Assembly (NCBI GenBank): GCA_037576195.1
Contig: CM075103.1
Location: 23,064,001-23,128,000 of the forward strand
Source of the DNA: Phytoseiulus persimilis
Taxonomy: Eukaryota; Arthropoda; Arachnida; Mesostigmata; Phytoseiidae
DNA: 64,000 nt
Reading direction: 5' to 3'
A model generated the notes under the pieces. The model was given only the letters and a program-made list of their open reading frames with translations. It was not told where the DNA came from and did not search any database. Positions within the stretch are counted from its first letter, which is position 1, and every line of letters starts with the position of its first letter. A program made the position numbers and the translations under genes. Below are positions 55,722-64,000 of this stretch, in pieces.

Positions 55722-58700
55722 TCAGGACATTCCCGTGAGTTTACACAAATACTTGTGTCTGCTCCTCTCAAGCGGCTTGGTCAGGATATCGGCAACTTGT
55801 CTTGCCGTGGCAATTGGAAGAACTATCAGCTCCTTCTCAAGGACCTCTCCTCTCACGAAAGAATGACGAACCCCAACATGCTTCGTTCTTCTGTGGAACT
55901 CCGGATTTTCCGAGAGGCGTGTCAACCGGTTTGCACTTGCAAAAGTTTTACCTCTCCAAGATTTTCCTTGCCTGTGGAGCCTGACTGATTCTTATTGAAT
56001 CACCGTCCACTCTTATCTCGAGCCCCAAGAAGTGTGTTGCTGCCTTCGACGTAATTTTGAACCGAAGCTTCAGACCTTCCAGACATGCTTTCAGTGTCTG
56101 ATGAAGCTGCCATCAGTCAATCGACGACGTATACCGCAAAGAGCAAATTTTCCTTCCCAGACTCTCTCATGAACAGACATGGATCAGCCTCACTCACGGC
56201 CAGTACCATCTTCTGAATATAGTTCATAAATCGTCGATTCCAGCAACGCGCCGCTTGCTTCAGGCCGTACAAACTACGTTTCAGTTTGCCGACTTCCCCG
56301 TCTGGGAATTCGTAGCCTTCCAGGCTCTTCATGTAGATGTCGAGATCATTTTCCAGCTCCCCATACGGGAAAGCTGTTGTCCCAAATGCAGTGCCACGTT
56401 GGCTGCAACGCTCAGAACTGAACGGAGTCAGTCGAGCAACCGGACTGAAAGTTTCTCTATAATGCGAAGCGCTTGCTGTAGCTTTTGATGACTAGTCGTG
56501 CCTTGTATCGCTCAATATGTCCGCATTGGGTCTCCTTCACCCGAAATACCCACTTGCATGGTATCGCCGTTGCATCGTTGGGAAGGTCAACGACATCCCG
56601 AGTATCGTTTTCCTTCAGAGATGCCAGTTCTGAATCTATCGCTTCTCGCCATTCAGAGCTCTCGTGACTTTGAATCGCATCAGCGTGTGTCTGAGGAGCT
56701 GCAAACAGATTGAATGTTTCAACGTTCTCGACAGATGTCGCATACTCATCCAAGTAGACTGGCTTCTCCAGCGTCAGCGGGTTCTTTGAGAAAGCCCTTC
56801 CCCCACTGCAGAACTCCACTGGCTGCATCCTTGATCGGCGATCCGCCGCCGTCAGCGCGTTTCTCTTCAACTTGACGATTTCCTCTGTCTTCACTGTCCT
56901 CGACTGGACGACGTTCTTCGTCTCCTCTTTCTTCCTTTTTGCCTTGAACCCGGAGTTCTCCTTCGATGGGCCGCACTGATTGCACATCCCCGCTCTCTTC
57001 GGCAACCTCGTTTCTCGTCCGAAATAAGCGCGAAGCGGGGACAGCCTATCACGCGCATATGCCTTTTGCGAGGCTTCTCCATCACCCAGAGCTCTTGTGG
57101 CGTCTCTCCCTCAACGGAAGACTTCCCTGTTCGGTTCAGGATGTAGATAGCCGTACGCACGAGCCCAGCCGAAATCGCTTGCGGTTAGTCGGTATCCGGT
57201 TTCGTATACTTCAGCGTTCGAGCCATCTCCACAATAGTTCTATTCTCTCTCTCGCTCCCTCTGTTCTGCTCCGGGCAATAAAGAGCAGTGAGTCTCTGAG
57301 TGATTCCTGAATGCGCCGAGACGCTCCTGACCTTATTGTTGTCGAATTCCCCTCCGTCATCGCTCAAAAACTCCAAGATTATACGTCCCAAGTTGCTGGC
57401 GTGAGCGATCACCTGCCCAAGGACTGTTGGAACCTCACCCTTGTGTTTCAGGAAGAATCCATACTTGAATCTCGAGAAGTCATCCTTGAGGACGACCACA
57501 TAACTTTTCTTCTCAAAAGTTGAGTCCAACGGACCTACAATGTCCGCTGAGAGCGATTCGCCTGGCCTCATCGCCCTTTTCCTAGTTCCGAACGTCGATC
57601 GATGTAACTTCCCGTGTACGCATAGCTCACATACCTCTTTGGTCATCAGAACATTGGTCCCAAGCTCTCTCCTCGCAGGGTCCCTTACATGCCTCTTGCT
57701 CTGTTGTTCGAACCTCTCGTAATACAGCTTTAGTTGAAAAGCTTTGTTCTCGCTAGAGTTTACCTTACTTCGACAGCGAGCCGATCCAAACCCTGCGTCG
57801 TACAAGATGCCGTTCTCTCGACGACGCCCACGAAACATAACTTTGTTTCTAAAATTGAAATGACTCTCCGTAGCCTCGGAAACGAGTGTGCTGTCACCTG
57901 ACCTGTCGTGAGCAACAAGCACCGAAAACAAGTTCCTCGAAACCTTTGGCACGAACCAGACTTTTGGAGCTCTTCAAAATAGTCCGAACAGTGCGTTACG
58001 TGCTGAGTTGCTCCATCCTCAACCCACCAGCGAGTAGAATTCGACGCGCTCTCGCACAACTCGTGAGATAGAGCCGAAGCCATGTTCTCTGTGTCTACTT
58101 CATGTGCCGACCTGCTTTGAGGGCGTCTACCGTCGCGACCCGGCCTACGATCCGCAAACCACTTTTCGCAGTGTCTCTTGAGGTGACCTTGCTTCTTACA
58201 GTAGATGCACTGGTCATTCCTTTCATTCCTCTTCTGAATCGGTCACCATAGATCGTTCTGCGCAATCTGCAGGACTTGTGGTTTCTCACAATCTGGTCCC
58301 ACCTTGGAATTCCTCCCGAACAAGCACAGTTGATCAACCAGATCCTCAGAGCTCTTCTCGGTGTCTTTCGATAATGACATCTAGTTCGAGCGAAAGTTTT
58401 CGTTAGTCGACGGCAAAATCTGGAGTGCTTCACATACTAATAGTGGACTTTGGAGTGGATTTTGCTTCTTTTCTCGTAGCCCGAGGTTCAGCTCATTGAA
58501 CGGGCCCGATAACTTGGCTGTATGTGTCGACACATCGTTTCCTGGCGACCACCCGAACGCGAAAAAACCCGTGCAGATCTTGAAGAGTTGGTCCCGTAAC
58601 GACGCCTCATACAGTAGTTCAAGTGCATCCAGAGTGTCTTTCGCAGACTCCGTATCCATGACCTTCTGGTAGACGCTATTAGCTACTGCGCTCGAAACCA

Positions 58701-58956
58701 GGGTCTTTGCATAGCTGTTGGCTTTCCTGTATAGATCCATTTTTGCTCTGTACTCTTTCCAGCCCTCCGCTGATGCACCCTCTTCGATGGGCTCTAGCTT
58801 CACCAGCTTGCCATCCACTACATTCAGCGTACCTTCGTGATGATCGTAATATGAGCATACTCTCGGGGGTCGTGGCAGGAGATTCCCAGGTCGATCTTCC
58901 CTGTTTCCTAGCGGCCAGGGAAAAGAATGCCTGACGAAGACCATACCACAGCTCAA
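55722..58956 (-). pseudogene. Copia-type LTR retrotransposon remnant
   Basis: Domains follow in order on the minus strand. Gag gives GWKEYRAKMDLYRKANSYA ... LYEASLRDQLFKICTGFFAF. A zinc knuckle reads CIYCKKQGHLKRHC. At the protease site WWVEDGATQHVT the usual D-S-G is replaced by E-D-G. Integrase has ELCVHGKLHRSTF, then ADIVGPL, FLSDDGGEF and a Glu after PEQNRGSE. RT gives SSEWREAIDSELASLKEND and KLKRSLYGLKQAARCWNRR, ending YVVD plus stop where YVDD is expected. The polyprotein end reads ATARQVADILTKPLERS. Frames change at least seven times and most of RNase H is missing between 56.1 and 55.9 kb. No 5' LTR or tRNA-binding site was found next to gag. Confidence 0.85.
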
Positions 58957-58999
58957 GCACGAACCGTAAGAGTCGCAAACCGACCGAAAACCTAGTGAT

Positions 59000-59880
59000 G
59001 CACTGACCCCCGCTTTCGGGCGGGGGTGCCGCTCTCACGGACGGAACTGGGTGAACATCACTTCGAACTCATGGGAGCGGGCTCCTTTCCCCGCTCCCGC
59101 TCTCCGATGTATCCCGGAGTTCACGACGAGCGGTAACCTCCTTGTCCCCCCTCGCTGTTTCACCCATCATTATCCTCCTCGAGTAGCCTGAGAAGCTTCC
59201 CACTCATTTCCCCCTCCCCCTGAGCCCGAAACCCACCATATCCCTCAGAACAGTCCCTCGAAAAACCTCCCTTCACATAGATGCCTCGAAGAGCGTCGCA
59301 GTCTACCCCGTCGGACTCACCGGACGCGCACGATTCGGCGATATCGAAGTCCCTTTCCCCTATTTTCCACCAAGATTGCCTGGAACTGCCCATGCCAGGT
59401 CTGCACGTGAGTCAGCTCCTAGTTCAAATCGCCGAACTCACAGTCCACCCAACCCTTGAGATCTCTGATTGATTCCCTTCTCCGTTTCCCATTCGAGACC
59501 CCGGCCAGTCCCGCATTTCATTCCCTCTGCCATTGTCCCATAGTATCATCCCTGACTATTTCCCGTCCCTCCCATTCCAGCAGCCGTCGCTTCTCTCTTC
59601 AAGCCCCGCCGACCCTCGACATCAGCATGTCCAGCTGGTGTCTTCGCCCTTGTCGCCGCGTGCATCACGTGCTCCCCTTCCGGGAGCGGGCGATCCAGCC
59701 TAATCCCTAGATATTCCACCCTTTCCACTAACTGGATGTCTATCCCGCCCAAGCTCATTCTGATCTCCCTTGCTTTCTCCTTACAGATCAGATACAATGC
59801 TTCTGTTCTTTGCGGCGCCAGCTCAAGTTCGATTTTCCCCATGCTTTCATAAGTTGCCCTCAACGCCAGATACCCCAACC
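59000..59880 (-). pseudogene. R1-like LINE reverse transcriptase C-terminal part
   Basis: The minus strand reads LELAPQRTEALYLICKEK, IRMSLGGIDIQLVERVEYLG and IRLDRPLPEGEHV. This is the region after the active site in R1-clade LINEs (L.lAp.KTEa ... eyLGi.lD). A shifted frame adds a block with LMSRVGGA and REKRRLLEW. Further fragments run to about 59160 (KLLRLLEEDNDG then a stop). It directly abuts the Copia gag end. Confidence 0.7.
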
Positions 59881-59961
59881 TCTCTACTTTCCCTCGCGTA
59901 CGCTAACAGTACGCTAAAGTAGCAGGAGAGGGACAATATCTCGAAGACAAGAGGGTTCGTA

Positions 59962-60660
59962 TTACTGGTTCTGCTGGACGTGAAAAAGGCCCCCCAATTC
60001 GTTGTATGGTCGAAATTGTATTGTATGGTAAAAAAGTATGGTCGGATAGATCGCGGAATAGACTCTGTAAATCGGTGGGCGCCCATCGGAGTACAAGCCT
60101 CGGAAACGGGTGTCGAACCCGGTTCTGATACCCCCAGTCGCTCGTTCTCTCCACAATCGATATAGGGTTAGACCTGGTTTAGAGTTCATTGCCTTCCTCC
60201 AGGTCCGATCCATCGCTTCTGGTATTCGCGTCCTCACGGCTTCATTGGAGAGTCTGGATCAGTTTTCAAAACTCCCCGTATTCGAGAGGAATATCCGAGC
60301 ATGAGTATTGTTTTTTCCACAGCCATAGTCCACGAATCGCTCCTGTGTAGATATCCTCGGATGCCATCATGCAAAAGAATGATCCTTGGCTATCTGGTTG
60401 GATCCATGGCACTCATCGTGCGAAGTAGCGGATCTCGCTCCGAGCCCCTCTGGCTTCGAAGGTTGACGATCCTAGCACGAACTCGGAGGCAATCTTGTGT
60501 CCGGCGATTTCCATAGCCCTTGATGCCAGCGCCGCATTGGCATATGCCAGTTTGAGCACTCCAGTGGCTATCCGTTGGATCCTGGTGATTTGGAATCGGT
60601 TGGTTGAGAATTAGCATGGCTTGGGCAAGTAGTCTTTGCAACGTATTGTGTGCCTCTCTC
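59962..60660 (-). pseudogene. LINE C-terminal fragments
   Basis: Minus-strand frames give GVLKLAYANAALASRAMEIA, then RGARSEIRYFAR, a stop, and finally RTWRKAMNSKPGLTLYRLWR. The last resembles the C-terminal pattern in the LINE tail at 32578-32862. Several stops and shifts. The clade was not determined. Confidence 0.5.
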
Positions 60661-60738
60661 TTTCAGTCTTGTTCGTTTTGGCATGGGTAGTTAGGTGCGT
60701 TGCGCATTCTTATTCCCAGGTAGAGTGATCTCCCTTGG

Positions 60739-61130
60739 ATGGGTTGACTGTGAGATCTGGTGTCGTAATATCTCATCAATCACTCCTCGCTAGGGTTACG
60801 AATGATCATAATGCGCGCCTCGCTAGGCCGCACGAACAGGCGTTTTTTCCTCCTTCTCCATGAGCTACAGAAAGGGATGTGTGTGCATGTTCTTCGTCGC
60901 GCACGTTCACATCCCCCAAGGCTCATTCTCGAGGGCCTTGATCGTGAGTACGTCGCATGTGGCCAAAGAACTGGCGCACCTGCGTTCTTCCCTGGGTTTG
61001 TGGCATCTGGATTTTTGCCGATTTTATCTCTTAGTGTGCTCGGATTTCCATCCAATTTGTGTACGCGGTCCTTCTCCGGGATGAGCGCCCCACCATTTCC
61101 ACGTTGCCACGCTGGAAATCGATTCCGACA
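60739..61130 (-). pseudogene. LINE reverse transcriptase fragment, second copy
   Basis: The minus strand reads DLTVNPSKGDHST, the block that follows the RT active site. The region resembles 47400-47480 and 49985-50150. It lies before the B3 promoter as the other copy lies before B2. Confidence 0.45.
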
Positions 61131-61632
61131 CGCTTTACTTCGTGCGCTGGTCTCGCTCCCCTATGCAATTACCGCGCGGGTTCGGGGCGATTGTACGTCA
61201 GCTGGGGGCGAATACGTCCGACCGGTGACCTACCACTGAGGTGCGGCCCCCTTGCCAACTACCTCAGGGTCATGCCCATCCACAACGGGAAGATTGCGGA
61301 GTTCTTCCGTGTTAGTAATCCAGGCTCGCCTTTGTACCCTCGCGAGGAAATCATTGATTGCATCGCGTCGAGCCCGTCGGCCAGTTGCCGACTTGCTACA
61401 CCAGAACTGCATACTACGACCGTGAAGCGTTCGTAGACCTGGCGGCGATGACGATCGGTGAATCCGGACAGCTCGTTTCCTAATGATACGGATGTCTTCG
61501 TTTGGAAGCTGAACCTACAAATGCGACCATTCCATGAATTCTCCTACTGGAACTCTCATAGCGAGCTGAGATGACATAGCCTGGCATCGACCTTGAAGTT
61601 ATTCGTTAGCTTCAATGAGCACTCATTGGGAG

Positions 61633-61640
61633 TATAAAAG
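61633..61640 (+). promoter_or_regulatory. TATA box of B3
   Basis: TATAAAAG, with the shared TCATCC motif (A at 61668) 35 bases downstream. Confidence 0.75.
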
Positions 61641-61817
61641 GAGCAAACCCGATTTAGTTACTGACTCATCCCTCTAGTTCTCACGAGTGGCTCAACTCTT
61701 CCATGACGGGCATCACCCGAGGTTTCTCCTGAGCAACTGGACGCTCTCCAAAAAGAATCAGCCTCCATGGGGTAGGAGCTGCTCGAAGCGATTGTGAGAA
61801 AATATCCTCGATCTAAG

Positions 61818-62540
61818 ATGCGATTATCGAAGAGTGTCGTTCTTGTGACCCTCATCGGACTGCTCGATTTGGTCGTCGTGCTTGATGCTGGGAGACCCGG
61901 AAGAGTGAAAAAAACGAAACCAAAGCCAATAAACTGGAACGACTCGTATTACTCCGGAAAATTCGAGCATTGTAAGAAATTACGAAACTTCAATCCCGTT
62001 GAGCTGGTGAAAGCACAGTCTTGGGCCGCTGGGGCCTTCCGGAAGTGCGGCCCGGAACTTATAGTGAAATTCGCCACCAAATACAATTTCCCCGCTTACG
62101 GTAGGTGGTATTGACGTGAAACTATTAATGCTACTCTGAGAGAATATAAATTCAAAACTGATGATAGAAAAAGAGCACTTTCGGAATTCGAGCTAAACGG
62201 TCACTTCACAGGCCTCGAGACCCTCGCACGTTTAGGCTGCCTAGGCGTCACGCTCAGCTACACTTACTTTGCCGGCGACGGAACTTTCATCATCCCGGAC
62301 AACGTCAAAACCGTTCAGTTTTACGACCTCGGTGTGCTAGCATATAAAGTGATGACGGCTGCGAATCATTCTCTCAAAGTGAAACGTCGGGGCTATAAGA
62401 CCTTGATGTATTCACTCGACAAAGTAGCTGACTTCGGATTTGAAGGCTTCAGATGCCTTTTCGACGAAGAGTTCATGACACCATTAGATGGTGACGTTTT
62501 GAAACATGCAGTGAATCACGCCAAAATACTGTTGCTCTGA
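61818..62540 (+). CDS. Family B gene B3: secreted basic protein (two exons)
   Basis: Exon 1 is 61818-62100, the intron 62101-62211 (donor GTAGGT, acceptor ACTTCACAG) and exon 2 62212-62540, phase 1, 203 residues. It is very close to B2 in coding sequence, intron and flanks. The signal peptide is identical to B2, and the four cysteines and two glycosylation sites are kept. Differences cluster in the last 70 residues, where B3 agrees better with B1 (GFEGFRCLFDEEF against GFEGLRCVFDEEF). It is intact. Function unknown; see B1. Confidence 0.85.
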
Positions 62541-62935
62541 CGGAACGGCAGCATCGATTGGAGCATCAGACCGCTCCAAGTTTGAGTACCTTCTGGTATT
62601 GCGACACATGGCTTGTCGCCGGTAGGGCCGCGGACAGTCACAACTGGAAGCTGAGCCGCAAGTAGCGACCGAAACCGGAATCGGAAGATGAAGCGTCCTC
62701 ATCCTCATCATGCTAACACGCAATATATACACGATCCGCAGGAAGTTCCAATACCACTCCTGAATTTGGAAGAGAACGTATCAAATGACACTTCAGAGAC
62801 CTCTGATGTACCGTGATGGGAGCCACGGTTTGTGGTTTCGCTTATGGCACGAGTGCAATCCGTGGGGCCGGACCTACGCGGCATTGGTTAACGTGTTCTT
62901 AACATTCAGCTCAACACTGATTGCTACTCATGATG

Positions 62936-62941
62936 AATAAA
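62936..62941 (+). promoter_or_regulatory. Candidate polyadenylation signal downstream of B3
   Basis: AATAAA about 395 bases after the B3 stop, in the same conserved stretch as after B2. Confidence 0.45.
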
Positions 62942-63204
62942 CCCTACTTCCTTGTCACGCTCATTCTCATTCTGGTTCCCCGCCCCTGGCATGACGATGG
63001 TATCGTAAAAAATCAAACGGAGAGTCGCTCGACAGGAAAGCTCGGCAGTTTTTTTTTTTCGGAAGGGGAACGGCGTCGACTTCTCCCAGCCCGAGATCTG
63101 CAGAAGATTTGGATGAGCAATATGGGAGAATCACATCGTTCATCCCAATTGTGCCTGATCCCTTCTTGACAATGCCACGAAACATGTCGATTTCACAAAT
63201 CTTG

Positions 63205-63640
63205 GCCTAATCGACAAACCTGCCGTGGGCGGCTGTAACGGCAGCGAAGATACGAGGCATTCGATCGGTGAGTTCCTCCAAAATCGAGGGTCCAATCCCA
63301 GTATATTCTCTCCGTAAGAGATTCCAGAGCATGCCAGGATTCGTGGCGCTTTCTGAGCGAATACCTTGACCCAAGCGATCTCACGGGAGATCTGTCGTGT
63401 TACAAAATCCGGGCTCTTCGGTGGTCTCACCAAGACTCTCAGATCTCTCTTGGATTGTTCCGAAAGAAGATGACCCCCGCAGAAGTAAGACGTATGCTTC
63501 GTCACGTTATCCTGCTGGGGCGTGATCCCACCACCGATAAAGCAGAGACACAAAGGCACTCCGTGATAGTGTTTTGCATTCATGGTACCTCCGACGTCTT
63601 GGGTGTATGCCACATCACTCGGCCTGGTAGTTCCTCTGAC
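63205..63640 (-). pseudogene. Tc1/mariner transposase C-terminal part
   Basis: The minus strand reads GGTMNAKHYHGV, FIGGGITPQQDNVTKHTS, LRVLVRPPKSPDF. The Gln-Asp-Asn block holds the second catalytic Asp, and PPKSPDF stands where PaQSPDLNPIE is usual. After a frameshift another frame gives MLWNLLRREYTGIGPSILEE, then TDRMPRIFAAVTAAHG and a stop, the typical Tc1 end. The N-terminal DNA-binding part is not seen. Confidence 0.75.
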
Positions 63641-64000
63641 TGAGGATTTTTTCTGCCGGATTTGATAGTCGCTGCAAAATCCGAAGTTCGATCATTAAGC
63701 CTGAAAGTACCTTTTTTTGTCGTTCGTCGCAACCCTTCGCCTATTTCTGAGATTTGTCAGACGATTGGCCAATTCTAGCTTTTCTTTCCAGCATCTATGG
63801 CAAGATTCGCAATATACCGTCAAGGGACGGGATACGAGACTCATGTAGAAACAGTGCTCCAGAAGCAGAGCAAGACCGAGACGGGATCTTGATTCGAATC
63901 AATCGGGAGCTACCAAGCGTCGGCTCGGCGCGGAGCTAAAGGTGAGACTCAGAGTGGAAAATATGCTCACAGGTTGGGAGTCTTAAAGGAGTCAGAGGTT
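63641..64000. other. No gene recognised
   Basis: May contain more of the Tc1/mariner element. I could not read its N-terminal part here. Confidence 0.3.

Noticed and set aside
59000-61130. One single LINE covering the whole stretch
   Set aside because: The fragments belong to at least two LINE groups (R1-like YLGI block, and another C-terminal type) and are not in the order of one element.

Overview
This window reads as nuclear DNA of an arthropod, possibly a mite or tick. The evidence is a U1 spliceosomal RNA gene, GT-AG introns of about 60-230 bases, TATA boxes placed before short secreted-protein genes, and many eukaryotic transposons (Gypsy, Copia, BEL/Pao, LINE, hAT, Tc1/mariner and a CENP-B/pogo-type DDE element). 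There are no operons, bacterial ribosome sites or CRISPR arrays. Species assignment is inference. All homology calls come from reading motifs, not from a search.

Layout. 0-16.4 kb: a U1 snRNA gene (503-667), then three minus-strand copies of an unrecognised gene family (family A, at 1.1-2.2, 9.1-10.0 and 15.4-16.4 kb). Between them lie LINE remnants, an exactly dated 950-bp inverted-repeat insertion with an 8-bp target duplication, and hAT-type MITEs. 16.4-28 kb: mostly unassigned sequence, one internally deleted Gypsy element (21.3-24.8 kb) and LINE endonuclease debris. 29-30 kb: the first copy (B1) of a two-exon secreted basic protein family. 30.5-45.9 kb: a nest of elements at least four deep. 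An element with CAGTG ends and an 8-bp target duplication carries a CENP-B/pogo-type transposase. A BEL/Pao retrotransposon is inserted in that transposase gene with a 5-bp duplication. Inside BEL sit LINE tails and a 6.9-kb foldback element with arms of about 700 bases. The foldback holds an apparently intact SWIM zinc-finger gene and about 4.7 kb of a 45-bp satellite with 181-bp higher-order structure. 47-50 kb: a hAT element inserted in a LINE fragment. 50-63 kb: secreted family copies B2 and B3 on a recent segmental duplication, separated by diverged satellite, a decayed Copia element and R1-like and other LINE fragments. The window ends in a Tc1/mariner remnant.

How the parts work together. 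The likely host genes are U1, the family B genes B1-B3 (signal peptide, four conserved cysteines, two conserved N-glycosylation sites, shared promoter layout) and family A copy 1. Nearly all else is mobile DNA in various stages of decay. The most unusual object is the foldback-satellite-SWIM element, whose one gene is open while the host retrotransposon around it is broken.
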